DNA of 64,000 bases from Gonapodya sp. JEL0774 (lineage: Eukaryota > Monoblepharomycota > Monoblepharidomycetes > Monoblepharidales > Gonapodyaceae). Of the stretch, positions 1-12,679 are shown piece by piece; the first letter of the stretch is position 1, and each line of letters starts with the position of its first letter. The translations under genes and the position numbers were made by a program. The notes beneath the pieces are model-generated. The model saw only the letters and a list, made by a program, of their open reading frames with translations. It ran no database searches and had not been told where the DNA came from. Where the stretch lies: assembly GCA_027604505.1 (NCBI GenBank), contig JADIIX010000070.1, positions 1-64,000 on the forward strand, read 5' to 3'.

Positions 1-1519
1 GCTGCCAGTACTACATTGTTTTTCTTGTCCCAAACACTTTGGAGTTCAATTTCAGTTGGACGTCCTTCCTTCCCATTTAAGATCCCAAGCAAGCCTTGTA
101 CCTCGACCACTTAAACGTGGACCCCAGCCGACAGTTTGCACAATGTAACAGTACCTTATGGTTGTCAAATCCTTAAAAGAGAGCCTTTTCGAATACCTTC
201 CAGGAGGAGAGCCCTGGGAGGCCTTCTTATACATTGGTCTTGAAGGTAATCTCGATGTTCCACCAATGAGTCAGAACGACAAGTGAAGAAAAAAGAGGAG
301 GATAAGGAGCATTAGTAAACACGGCTGATGATCAATCAGAAGACAATGCCAGAGCTGTGCTCTGGGACTTAGGCTTATATGCTGTGTCAGCCTTCCCACC
401 CATGTTCCATGGTGGCTTGGCCACGGGCACTGTTGGCTCAATTCAGAGTGGGCCTCTGTTGTTGCCTTTTGTGAGGGCGGCTTTGGTGGTTTGTGCTTCC
501 TTTGCTGGTTATGGCGGGTAAGTGAGTCTGTCAGATGGGAACTCGACTGAGTCCACAGCTGCAACGATGGCAGAACAGGTGGCCCTCGGGGCCAAATGCA
601 CGCCTGACATTACTGACAAGGTCACAATAGTGGGTTGATGGGCCTGAAGTTGGTTCCAATCGTGGTTCAGGTGTCTTCGACATTTCAATGCCGGAATCAC
701 AAATGATGGTCACAATTGCGCTAGTGCCACGCAGCTTGTGTGGACAATCAGATGACGGAGGCGAGATGCCTGTCTGGGAGGGAATCAAGTGGGTGGTGGT
801 GGAGAAAACTTGGTGTTGGGAAATTTGAGTTTGCCACAAAAACTTCAAACTGTCCACAAATGAAAACCAGGACTCGGGGAGGGCTGCAAATCTCTCTACT
901 GCCTCTCCAAGGTGCAAGCAACACTTCACTGTTCCAGTAAGTGGTGCGTGCAGGCGGGAAGGTGACAGTAGCTCCTGGTTTGCGGTTTAGTGCAACAGTC
1001 CCTCTTGAAGAAGAGGGATGAGTGTTCAGTGTTATATGACAAACGTTACGCATATAGTGTGGACATATATTCGTATGATGGGTTACTTGGTAGGCACACC
1101 ACCCAATGAGACAGATTAAATCTTGGACTCTCAGCCTGCACTCTGATCAATTCCAACCCATCCCATCACATCCTGTCCCGGGACCCAGACTCGCAAAATT
1201 CACCAGTGGGGCTGTTACAGAGGATGTCCTCAGTGCTGTGACACTGCAAACAAATGCAATTACATTCTCAAGCAACGCATATGTTGCCCTCATACAAGGG
1301 TACTCCAAAATCATCGGAATAGACATATTCTGCTAGGACCCTTATGCATTGTTTGCTTCTGAGGAGGCTCTGCACATCCACTAAAATACCTTGTGGATAC
1401 CATCAAATCTCACACACATTCCTGGGTAAGGTTACACACAGTGCACAATGTAAAAGGTTACCTGGAGCACAAACAAAACCTTTTCCAGCAAATGATCATG
1501 ACCATCTCCTGCTCTGCAC
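1..1519. other. No gene recognised (left edge)
   Basis: Only short overlapping open frames occur here, and none has a recognisable domain or a chain of frames joined by splice sites. It lies downstream of the DHH1 stop codon at 1520-1522 and probably holds the DHH1 3' UTR. It may also contain part of a gene that continues beyond the window, but I see nothing to support that. Confidence 0.5.
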
Positions 1520-3876
1520 TTAAGTGTAAAGCTTCTTGTCAATTACTGGTGGAATGGGTTGGATCTCTGTGCCAAGTTCCTGTTCAATCTTGTACAAGTT
1601 AACTGCACAACAGTGAGTATGTCAATCTCCCTCTCTCGCCATGAAAAGCAATAGATGAGCTCAAATAATAACTCACATCGGTCATCATATGTTATGAGAT
1701 TTATGGCAAGCCCCAAGTGCCCAAACCGTCCTGATCGGCCTATCCGATGAAGATATGTCTCGGCATTTTTGGGGAAGTCAAAGTTGATGACAACATTAAC
1801 GGCTTGGATGTCAATACCGCGGGTGAGGAGATCTGTGTGACACAAAAATAATTCTCACCCTCTAGGTACGACAAAGCATGTTTGAAAATCACCTTACCTG
1901 AGCATACTAAATTTCGGCATTTGCCTTGCCTGAAGTCATGGAATACACGGTTGCGGTGTGCCTGCACCATTTTTGCGTGGATATAGTAACTGACGCAAAT
2001 GAACAAACGGATACGTGGCAAAGTAATGGGACTCGTCAAAGTGAAAATATGGTCCCTGACAGACAACCGTCCGCATTACAAGTTCACCCACCACGAGTAA
2101 CCCAGCTCGGTAATCTTGCGTGCAAGAAGTTCGACACGGGAGGTGGAGTTGCAGAAAATTATGGATTGGTTGATTTGAAGCTTTGTAAGTAACAGTAGTT
2201 GCAGTCGCAAAATGCCCATGTTCAACGTTAGTAACACGCACAACTGCAAAACCGACTCAAATAACATACTTTGGAGAATAAGGTGTTGAGGCTGCAATTG
2301 TGACCCCAATGCAGGAACAAAAGACCCATCATATAAATGATGCATGAGTTACCAACACCTCGGAGCGCGGAGCGCGGACAGGCCTCCGCGTTCAAGAGTC
2401 TTCTGGTAGCCTCCTTCTCTCCCACCTCATCTTCAAAACTCACCAGTGAACCTTCTGTTTTTCATCCACGTAAGCGTAGTACTGTGTCACACCTTTCAAC
2501 GTCAACTCGTCCATCAAATTGATCTCGTACGGCTTGACTAAGAACCTATCCTTGAAGCTTTTTACAATCATGGGAAACGTGGCACTGTACAGCAAAATTT
2601 GACGTTGTTTGGGCAAGAATGCGATGAGTTGCTCGATGATGGGCTGGAATTCGGGAGAGAGAAGCTTGTCCGCTTCGTCCATGACCAGGATTGAGGCCGC
2701 GGAGAGGTTGGCGACGGATTTGGACGCGAGATCGAGGAGGCGTCCGGGGGTGCCTACAAGAATGTGTACTAGGATTCGTGGTTGGGGCGAAAGTCGAGGA
2801 GAGCAGGCGTTGAAGAGGAAGTAAGAGGAACGCCCCCGTCAACCCCCCATGCGTGAAACCACGGCACCAAAGTGCCTCGCTCCTGTTAGTTCCACACCCA
2901 AACGCCCACCCAAAGACTTCGGGTACTTCTAGAGTCCATCTGGATGTTCTCTGCCCTCTTCTCTATCTAGCATGTGTTGGCTACGGACTCACCAGTCTCC
3001 CCCAACCTCAAAATATCATCTTTGAGCGTTGTCCCTCCAGTGGTTACCATAACTTGCAGATTGGGAAGGTGTTTGCCCAAGGTTTTGGCGACTTGCGAGG
3101 TTTGCAACGCCAGCTCCCGGGTGGGGACAAGAATGACAGCTGAGACGCACGGTGGACAGAACGAAGTGGTCAGATGGATCGCAGGCGTGTACAGTCCACA
3201 CATCAAACAGTCTAAGTCAAGATTCGGACCAACTGATTTCCAGGCTCACCTTGAATTTTGTTTACTTTCGGGTTGACCTTCTCCAGAATCGGGATCGTAA
3301 AAGCAGCCGTCTTTCCAGTCCCGTTCTTTGCCCTCGCTAAGATATCCTTCCCCAATAAAGCGATGGGTATGGATTCCTCCTGAATGGGTGACGGTCTCTC
3401 GAACCCTGCCTCGAAGATTCCCATGAGGAGCTCGCGTTTGAGCTGATAGTCTTCGAACTCGTTGCCCTTCGTTTTGGTGACGTCTTCGGTTTTGATACGG
3501 GTGTCGGGTGCAGGGAGGTGCAGCTGCGCTTTCCAGTCTGGCGCGGGTTCGCTGGAGGGGAGTTGCATTCAATTACAAGTGCACCCCCATGTCATATATG
3601 ACGAGAAAGAATGGCATGCGATAAACAGAATAGGGCAAAACTGATGAATCGACGTCGCTCCTGACCAAATAAAGCTGCACTGAGTACCCGCCAAATTGCA
3701 CATGCACAGACCAACCGTGTTTGGTCCGCACGGGCGGAAAGACTGGTTCCATGCATTTACGTGCCGCCTCGCATTTGCGCCCACCCATCACCAAACAGCC
3801 AAACGTACCTAATGTGAGTGTTTTGCATCTGGTAGGCGAGGTTTGATGCCACTACTGTGGATGATGAGGATGCCAT
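1520..3876 (-). CDS. DHH1: DEAD-box ATP-dependent RNA helicase DHH1/DDX6
   Basis: Cytoplasmic RNA helicase of the DDX6/Dhh1 family. These proteins promote mRNA decapping and translational repression in P-bodies. Helicase motifs appear in order across exons: Q motif ending [13 protein letters not shown], motif I AKNGTGKT, Ia [14 protein letters not shown] box VMDEAD, SAT in LLYSATFP, then in lobe 2 SIIFCNS, a TRGID motif and [11 protein letters not shown] short 5' exon (3876 back to about 3809) encodes [16 protein letters not shown] and joins at an acceptor inside the next open frame (after ...CCCTCCAG near 3556), giving ...[13 protein letters not shown]. The ATG at 3568 therefore lies inside the first intron. 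The last exon ends ...PVIDKKLYT before TAA at 1520-1522. At least six introns are present. All helicase motifs look intact. The family call is very secure; exact borders of the middle introns are less so. Confidence 0.97.
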
Positions 3877-5686
3877 TGCAGGAGGTTAAAGTGAATATCG
3901 TGGAAAAGATGCGAGTGCGAACGGCGTAAAGAGGCTGCTCAAAAGGTTTCAGGTGTTGTGGGTGTGTCTCGGGAAAGAGGCGGGGTAAAGAATGCAGGGT
4001 CGGCCGTGTGGAGCTGGCGAGACGTGAGGAGGAGAACGGCCAGAAAATGGAGAAATGGAGAAACGGAGGATAGATACAGCACGGAGCGTTGGGGGGTTGA
4101 AGTGCGATCAACAGAGAATGCAGTCACAGTGACTGTCCGTTGTTGCTGCAGTGAGGAGGGGAATGTCGACCGAAGCCGTCAGCGGTGTTGGCGAGGAAAT
4201 GTACAGATGGCGAGAGAAGGAGAATCAACAATGGCAGCGGAGGAAAAAAAGTGTCAGAGTGAGCCACCACGGTGCGAATCGTCGGGAACGGCGGGAACTT
4301 TAGCGACCCAAGGGCAACAAGGTGTTGGAACTCGTCGGTATTTGGAGGGGTCGAGGACAGAGACAGATTGCGGATTCGCGGCGGGGAAGAAGGAAAAGAA
4401 TTGAAGGGCGAAAGGTGATGTTTTCAGACACGCCCTCGGGCTGATAGGTATTCGAGTGTGGATGTTTCGAATGTTGGAAAGGGACGACGGGTGGTGACCA
4501 CTCTCGCGAGACACTGTGCACGAACAAGAAAATCGACAAAATGGGGGCTAGAAGATTATTCCAGAGAGTCCCAGATGATGTAGTCCTTCAGAGCAGTTGT
4601 CAATGAATGTAATCACATGAAAAGAACCATTGGTTGGATCACCAACACACAACAACTGCATGGAGAATAGGGACCGGTAACAATACCACAAAAGAGATTT
4701 CAAAGAAGTGTTGCACAGATTCGTGGTGGAACTGCAGTCTTGACACAATAATGCACTTGCTGGAATTCATGCATCGTGCGAACTGGGACGACAGTGCAAT
4801 GTAACGGTGCCAATGCGAACGCATTTATTCCTTTATTGCCAAGAGTAGCCGTAATGTGTAAAGATTTGACAGAGTTTGGCGAAGCGCGCGGCCTCAACCT
4901 GACTCCCGCAACGGTGGGGCGAGCGCGTTTACATCTATGATGTACAACACAACAGCTCCGCCCTGGCTCAGTCCTTTTCCGCAAGAACGGTCCCACAAGC
5001 GATGAGGAACGAAGACTTGTATCGTGGGTGTCTTCATTGCGTGTGTGTGCTCAATCAAGCACGACATCACGCCCCCTTCAGTTCTTGTTCTCGAGGAGGG
5101 TAAAGAACTCTGGGAGAGACTTGTCGGAACATACCTTTCCCCTTGGCCAGTATGCATTCCCAATGTACACGGTGTCACGTGCTGTGAGGGATGGTGATCA
5201 TGACGGACAGTTCGCAAAAAGCAACAATTCTCTCAACTGTGGGCACCGAGCCAGCTGCCGCCGAGCGACTCCCCAATCGGTCTATTTCATACGTGAAATG
5301 AGCAGGTCCAGTCACGTGGAAGGATTTGTTTGCCCGGTAAAGTACCTGAGCGGAGTTTCATCGCCAGCAGGCACTGGGGCCAATGTTAGTCATAAATTCT
5401 CATCAAGCAGGCGCTATCGCAGCATACAAATCATACTGAATGTGTATAATTGCGGTATACAAAGTATCATTGGGACTGAGTTGGTTTTTCATACCAACCC
5501 CCTGAAAACGTGGATGCGCCTGGGGCAGGTGGTCTGGCAGGTGCTGGTCCCGTGACCGACCACCCACGCACAGACACAACGCCCGCTGCACATTGAGCAC
5601 ACCTTTATTCCCAGCTTGAAATCCCGGATCCCCCGGCGAACTCGCTCGATTCCCCGGATTTGGAAAACTCGGAGTCGCCACCCAGA
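3877..5686. other. Divergent intergenic region between DHH1 and the DYRK kinase
   Basis: Upstream region shared by two divergently transcribed genes, so it should contain both promoters and 5' UTRs. Open frames here are short and overlapping, with no domain-like content. No TATA box or repeat stands out. Confidence 0.5.
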
Positions 5687-8600
5687 ATGGACTCTGGAAA
5701 CGCTGCCGGTCGGCCCCCGCGAGCTCGAGCACAATCCGGCGGGCGGAACTCCGGCCGGACGACGCCAGGAGCAGCGGCGAGGAGAGACGGAACTGGAATT
5801 GGAAATACCCCTGCGGCCGCGGCGGCAGCGTCTCCACCGAGCCCGCGAATCGGGCGAACCGCAACCGCTTTGCGTCCGCTGTCGCCGCACATGCCGTCTT
5901 CGCTTTCGTCGACTGTTCTTCTGACGCATTCCCACTCGTCACCAAACTTGAAAAGAGCGCGCTCGTCGGCGTCAGCCTCACGTCGATCGTCACCGGCTCC
6001 TGCTCTAGCTCCTCGTCGGTCTCTCCGTTTGGTGGGGGACATCAACTCTGCTCACAGCCGCGAATGGGACAGGAACCGAGACCGGGACCGAGAACGAGTG
6101 CGACATACGAGTGGTCGCCAACAGTCACCGCTGGCACCAGACTCCGGACTGTCTGACCCAAAAACAAAACATGGACCTGACCGCCGTCTCGACCGAAACC
6201 ACCGAGACCGTGTACCTACCACCTCCCCTTATCCTAATCCTCAACCAACCTCTCGCCCCAGACAGTCCTCCACGTCGTCGCTTACCTCGCCTTCCTCCTC
6301 GCACCGCAATGCACGGCAGCGCATTCACTCCTACGGAGCCTCGTCGTCCTCCCCAGCACCTACACCAGCACCAGCTGCACCTGCCCATGGACCTCGCACA
6401 TCCCGCACACAGTCTCGTTCTCCGGCAGACCGAATGGAGATCGACGTGGTATCGCTCTCGCACTCTGCTTCTGCACGAAATGCGGGCAGTGGTACCGGTC
6501 ACAACGGCGGCGGCGTGGCTGGTCTTTCATGGATTCTGGACTCGTCTCGAGCGGCTGGTCTTTCTGCTGCACACGCTAGAGTTGGCAGCGACACAGGGAG
6601 AATTTCTGGGTCCTCCCATGCAGTTGGCGGAATGGCGGGCGTTTCACGTAATCTCTCCCTCTCGTCTCCCTCACCCGCAACCACCAACATCGCATCGTCT
6701 ACTGTTCCGTCTGTGCTCGGCCTCCCTCGCCCCTCCACTGCCCACCTTTCCCGCCCAGAGTGGAACCTCGACCCGTCCGGTAGCAGGCGGGGTTCTTTAT
6801 CAACTTCCACCCCGAACGCCCATGACCACCTCGCGGCAAGATTGAGTGATCTAGGTTTTTTGTCGCCGGCCGGAAAACCACCGGCTGGTGCCCTGGCTCG
6901 TCCCACGGTGTCCATGCCCTCCTCCAGCGCCCAGCCTTCGGGTGCACCTGCTGACACTCACGCCGTCACTCCATTCGGATTCCGTCACATGAAGCCATCC
7001 TCCCTTTTCCACTCTCGGTCTGCGTCCAGCCCTCTCGTCCCTCCGTCGGCGTCTGCCATTTCCTCATCTGAACCGTCCCACCTCAGGAACACAGCAACAT
7101 CTGCAATCACCTCAACTGCGGGTCGCATGTCGAACCCCTCTGCCAATCCACCTTTGCCTCGCTATCCATCGATAGGTGGGGACTCCGCCTCGGGCTGCGA
7201 AGACCTGACGTATGAAGGCGAAACCTGCGAAGCTGAACGGATGGCAGTGGACCAACGAACGGAGAGCGGCGGCACGGGATATCATGGGCCAGGCGCTGAG
7301 CATATGGGAGCAACAAGAGGAGGGGTAGGGAATCGCGAGGATGGCCGTAAGTTGGCATCAGGTGCGATGCTCAAGAGGTTGACCGTTGGGTTACAAGATA
7401 CATACGGGGATATCAATCTGGTATGTTTAATCCTCCTCTCCTACCTGGCCTGCCTTTTAGTGAACGTCCCAACTGATGAGCGCGATTGCTTCCCTGCGGA
7501 ACCCTCCCCCCCCCCCCCGCTAAAAGCGCACATATGCATCCCGACCCCCCCTTGTACTCGAAGGACAACCCCCACCTACTTCCCCGCCAGTTCTCCGCCA
7601 CCCATCCTCTAATCCCTCTGCCAACTCCACGCCGGCTACCGTGTCAGACACTGTACCAACCCAGAATCCAACACGTTCCGCCGCCTTGGCGACCCACACC
7701 TCAGCCCTCCGGCACCAGCTCGCCTCGCTGTCCAAGTATAAGACCACTGGCCAACCGTACCCCTCCCCTGCCGGTGGAGCAGCTCGGTCCCGGCACCGCG
7801 CAATGGGTGACGCCGACGGTCTGGGTGACGGGCGGGACCGAACCGGTGTGGCGGGTGTGGATGCGCAGGGATTGTATGCGGGCAGGAAAGGTGAAATTCT
7901 GAACGAGAGATACAGGATCGTCAAGAGGCTTGGAGAAGGGTCCTTTGGCAGAGGTGAGATTCGAACACGTGTAGGCGGAACGCCCGCGAGACAGCTGATT
8001 TGGCTCTACATTCGCAAATCGTCTCGCCGGTAATTTTTATTACCGCACAGTCTTTGAAGCTCTCGACACGACCACTGGAGACCGTGTTGCAGTGAAGGTG
8101 ATGAAAACGGATCCACAATTCGTTTCCGCTGGTAAGGTAGAGGTCAGCATGCTCGAGTACATTATGAGAAAGGATCCCGGTGACTCGCATAATCTTGGTA
8201 AGTTTATCTTGCCGCCTTCGGCCTTTCTCGCCCCCTTAAGCCCTCATCCTCCGTCGCCACTCCAGTCCGTTATCACGCCTCGTTCTCCCACGGACCCCAC
8301 CTCTGCATCGTCTATGAACTCTTGCACGACAATCTTTACGACTATCACAAACGGCTTGGTCTCAAAGGTCTCCCTGTGGGTACTGTGCGTGGATGGGCAA
8401 AGGAGACGGTGGTTGCGTTGAAGTTTTTGGGCAGTAAGGATGTAGGCGTGATTCATTGCGATGTAAAGCCGGAAAAGTGAGTATTCTAGCAATCGATTTG
8501 AGAGGATAGATACCGGGGAGATGGCAAGACATAACTTTTGCTTGCTCCGTGAAACGCAGCATCCTTTTGCGGAGGAGTGATCATACCAAGATCAAACTGG

Positions 8601-9519
8601 CGGACTTCGGAAGCTCGGTGCTTTCTAACAACATCGTAAGTAGTGCAATCGTGACTCTGGCCGAGGTAATTCATTTTCTCAACCTGCTTTGTTCTCCTTC
8701 CAATGTTGTGCTACCTTGACTTCATTTGTTACTGTGACGTGCCCCTAGACTTCAAGTTACATACAATCTCGTTTCTACCGTGCTCCAGAGGTCATGCTCG
8801 GGTACTACTATACCTCTGCGGTGGACATGTGGAGTCTCGGTTGCGTTCTCGTTGAGCTGGTCACAGGGCAACCTCTCTTTGCAAGCCAGAGTGAGCTCGA
8901 CCAGCTACATCAGTTTCAGGCCGTGCTAGCACCCATTCCAAGTCACATTTTTGAGAATGCTCCCGGACCAAGATTAATGGGGGAGTGCGTGCGGAATGGA
9001 AGCGGCAAGCTCATATTGACCATGCCGACAACATCGCAGTACAGGGCAATTAAGACTCTCGCGGAAACTTTTGTGGACCTTGTGGAAAAGAAGTTGATCA
9101 GTATGGGGATCGACGAACGAGAAGCTGCGGTCGGAAGCAATAAGGGCTGGCGGAGTTGGTTCTGGAACATTGCGAGAAAGCACAAGCAGAACGTCCGAGC
9201 GGCTCACATGGAAAGTTTGGATGACAACGGGCCGAACGAGAACCAACAACCCTCGAAAGTGCCGGCGAATGATGAGAATCGGTCTCGAGGAACTGCAGCA
9301 GGTGTTGGAGCATTAGGTGGCACGACATTGGACGCCGAAACATTCCGAAATCTTGTGACGGAGTACGCGGGATTGTTCGACTTAGTGTCACGGATGTTGG
9401 ACTACATCCCGGAAAAGAGGATTAAACCCGCTGACGCTCTGAGGCACAGCTTTTTGACATCTTGGGCGTCGCAGGCGACCAATACAACTTTGAGTGCCCG
9501 TGAACTGTCTGGAGCATAG
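5687..9519 (+). CDS. DYRK-family dual-specificity protein kinase
   Basis: CMGC-group Ser/Thr/Tyr kinase. The first ATG of the long first exon is at 5687; the open frame further upstream has no ATG. Roughly 700 N-terminal residues are low-complexity, rich in Ser, Pro, Arg and Ala, with no recognised fold. The kinase domain begins [16 protein letters not shown] (Gly loop). It continues with VAVKVMK (catalytic Lys), IHCDVKPEN (the HCD form typical of DYRKs), DFGSS, and the activation segment [14 protein letters not shown], which keeps the second Tyr of the DYRK YxY pair but has Ser at the first position. A hydrophilic insert follows at roughly 9080-9330 before the last helices. Introns interrupt the domain near 7957, 8198, 8477 and 8635. 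The first intron (from 7422) keeps the frame only with an AAG acceptor at 7523-7525, after a C tract. The subfamily (Dyrk, Pom1/Yak1 or HIPK-like) is not resolved. Confidence 0.92.
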
Positions 9520-9809
9520 ATGTGATTAGCGATTCTTTGCTTTGCACAGCGTCGGAGGACCCTTAGTTCAGACTCATGGACTTTCGTTATGACCAGGTCC
9601 TTTCCTTTTAACGAAACCCTTCACGAAACCCTTCGCTACCAAGGTAGCGATATTTAATATCGCCATATTATTTTATTTCAAATGTTTAACCATAGTGAAC
9701 TGTCTGTCATAAAGCTGCTCTTCCATTATGTATAAAAGTAGTCGTTTCCATACATATCACAGCTACCACCGTTTTCTCCAGATTATTACGCTCAAGGTTT
9801 TGAAGAGAA

Positions 9810-12271
9810 ATGTTCGGTGCGCTCGTTTGTGAAACCCCAGAATGTGCAGGCGGACACACGCAACCACCACGATTTTCCCAAATGGTCGCCGCTACTCCGA
9901 CCAAGCCTGTGCCAGCGGTCACCAAAGATGTCCCCAAAAAGTCCACTGATCAGGACGTGGAAATGAAGCCGGTGGAGGAGGTAAAACCGGAGAAGACGGA
10001 GGCCGAGAAGGAAGCCGAAGCGGCGTCACTTGTTGTCGCGGGTATGTGGGATTTAGGAGTGGGGCTGGGAAAAGTTTGAAACGTTCTTTACACTGCTAAA
10101 TGAATCCTCGATTTCATTCGCTTGGTGGACTCCGCGGTTGCCTTTCTGATGGTCGTACCCGCCCAAACATAATCTGGAATGGCCCCTGTTCTAACGATTC
10201 ATTCCGCGAAATCTGACATGTTGATTCTGTAGACATCAAACAGAATCTTCTTCTACTTGAAAAAGCTGTCGCTACTGTTGAGACTCGGTTTACTACTCGT
10301 GCCCTCCGGAACACGGCAACATTCCGTCGTAAGCTCACTGGAGACGTGCTTAGAACTGCTTTGGAGGGCGCTTTAAAAGCTCCAGCTGGTAATTGATTGA
10401 ATTGTCATCGTAACTGGCCGAAATCGTCTCACGAACTTTGGGCGACGCTCGTACATGCGTGTCAGATGCCCAATCGCTGGTGTCTCTCATATCGTATCTC
10501 CCCCCGGTGAGTGGGGTGCCTGCAATCTGGGGCACTCACTTTTCTAGAAATGGAAGCCTTCGTCGTTGCTTATTACTATACTTATTGCGGTTACGATTCT
10601 TGTCAGGCCACCAAGTCAGTTCCAGTGGTCATGGATATCGATGGCGTTGCGCCTGCAGCTGATGGCGCGGCCTCCAAGGAATCCAAGGAGTCGGTGAAGC
10701 CTGCATTGCCGGAGGTCGAAGTGTACCTTGCGTTGCTCGTGATTCTGTTCCTGCACGACCAGAAATCGTACGACAAGGTTAGCTTTGCACGTAAAACGGT
10801 CGGCTATATTCTTTCGATGCTCATGAATACCTTATTATTACTCATAGGGTCTCACCCTCACGAAGGATTACGTTGAGAAAGTTGGGCAACTCAATCGGCG
10901 CACCCTGGATCAGGTGGCTGCGCGTATTTTTTTCTACTATGCCCGATTCCATGAGTTGAAGGACAAGCTGGCTGAAGCTAGATCGTGGGTTTCGTCTCGT
11001 GGCTGTGGGGGGAAACAACGAACCGTTGTTCTCACATGCTAGGCGTTCAACTCGTCCAATCTCCAGCACTCTGTTGGCAGCGCACCGGACTGCATCTTTG
11101 AGAAGGGATGACGACTGTCAAGCAACCCTTGTTAATCTTCTGCTTCGCAACTTCCTACACTATAATCTGTATGACCAGGCGGAGAAGCTCGTTTCAAAAG
11201 CCTCGTTCCCGGAAACAGCGAGCAACAATCAAGTGGGATGATCAATAATCGGCGCACAAAGGCGTTCATTGACAAAACATTCACTTAATTGCAGATCGCT
11301 CGTTACATGTACTACCTTGGACGTGTACGCGCCATTAACCTCGACTATACCTCCGCCAAAGCCCACCTCCAGCAAGCCATCCGCAAGGGTCCCACAGGTC
11401 CCAGTACTGCGGGGTTCTTGCAGGCTGCCAGTAAGCTGCTCGTTTGCGTGCAGCTTCTCATGGGTGAAATTCCTGAGAGGAGTGCTTTTGGGGGAGACTT
11501 GCTCCGGAAGAGTTTGGCGCCTTATCTTCAAGTAGCGCAAGGTACGTTATTGTCAATCTCTGCTAATCGTGAGCTCTTCGTTTATGGTGTGAGGTGTGCT
11601 TTCTGCGATTCTCCAGCCGTTCGGATTGGTGATCTCAGCAAGTTCAATGAAACCTTGCAGAAGTACGGCAAAGTCTTTAAAGCTGATCGCACCTACACCT
11701 TGATCCTCCGGTAAGTGGAGGTGCTTTCAGACACAACGAGTTCAATTGTTTCACACTTCTTGACTGACTGTTCAACAATTCTTAGTGTCCGGCACAACGT
11801 TATCAAGACGGGCATTCGTATGATCAGCTTGTCATATTCCAGGATCTCGCTGAAGGATATTTGCCTAAAACTGCAATTGGACAGCGAGGAGGACGCGGAG
11901 TACATCGTTGCTAAGGTGAGATTTGGGGGTCAGGGAAGTCCTCGCTCATGACGCTGAACAATTAATCTTGTGGATAGGCAATCCGAGACGGTGTCATTGA
12001 TGCGACACTCGACCACGAAAAGGGCTACATGAAATCGCGCGAGACTGCAGATTTGTATTCGACAAACGAGCCACAGTCCACTTTTGACCAAAGGATTGCA
12101 TTTTGTCTTGCGCTGCACAATGAGTCAGTCAAAGCTATGCGCTTCCCAGGCGATACTTATCGAAAAGAGCTTGGGAAGCTGGAAGAGATGGCGGAGGAAG
12201 AGAGGAAGTTGGTAAAGGAGATTGAAGAGGGTGAGATGGACTCAGACGATGCCATGGACGGGGACTTTTAA
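9810..12271 (+). CDS. RPN3: 26S proteasome regulatory subunit RPN3 (PSMD3)
   Basis: Non-ATPase lid subunit of the 19S proteasome regulatory particle; it helps hold the lid together through its PCI domain. The protein starts with a charged Lys/Glu-rich head. It continues with helical repeats ([39 protein letters not shown]) and a typical RPN3 core ([39 protein letters not shown]). The PCI region contains [20 protein letters not shown] and [20 protein letters not shown], and an acidic tail ends DDAMDGDF. At least eight small introns fit GT-AG rules. The ATG at 9810 and an in-frame ATG at 9882 are both possible; 9882 starts MVAATPTKP, and I use 9810 only as the longer option. The family is unmistakable and no breaks were seen. 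Confidence 0.96.
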
Positions 12272-12379
12272 GTTTCTTGTACACAGGGAGGGCTTAGACG
12301 CATTGTCAAAACTGTTTAGCATCACGAAGTTTCGCGGGATTGCTGTCCTTGCACAATGAACACATTAAGCTAACTAAAT

Positions 12380-12658
12380 TCAGAATTTTGCCTGGACAAT
12401 CTTCATGGCAACTCGACAGAATGCAGGATCTTTTATTTCCTTTGGAGCTCCAATTAGAGATTTCTCAACAGACGCGGCCTTCTCGTCCATCGGCCAGTTC
12501 ACTTCTTCCATCGCGGGCTCAATTTCATCAGGTGGAGGCTTGGGAGCCATATTAGATCCGGCTCCGATGATATTGAATTCTCTTCGAAAAAGTACAATGA
12601 TACGATCACTTGCGAACGTGAGATTGAGGTGACTCTTTGGTTGATCGAGGAAGTCCAT
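12380..12658 (-). CDS. Small hypothetical protein (92 aa)
   Basis: Unspliced open frame with an ATG in good context (ACAATGG), encoding MDFLDQPKSHLNLTFASDRI at its start. Composition is protein-like, with a Pro-rich acidic middle (PKPPPDEIEPAMEEVNWP) and a Lys-rich end. I do not recognise a family and see no signal peptide or membrane helix. It runs convergently towards the RPN3 end, 108 nt away, and divergently from the PCI gene. The opposite strand carries a 75-codon open frame over the same bases, which looks less protein-like (Ser/Gly-rich). It could be a chance ORF. Confidence 0.35.
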   Translation of the reverse strand: MDFLDQPKSHLNLTFASDRIIVLFRREFNIIGAGSNMAPKPPPDEIEPAMEEVNWPMDEKAASVEKSLIGAPKEIKDPAFCRVAMKIVQAKF

Positions 12659-12679
12659 TGTTAAAAGAGGTCTGCACAG

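Noticed and set aside
6125-6957. Several minus-strand open frames over 100 codons opposite the kinase head
   Set aside because: They mirror the GC-rich Ser/Pro/Arg codons of the plus-strand exon and have no domain content.
5660-7612. 650-codon plus frame as a stand-alone protein
   Set aside because: Its start is not ATG, and its last 60 codons run through an intron; the rest is the N-terminal part of the DYRK kinase.
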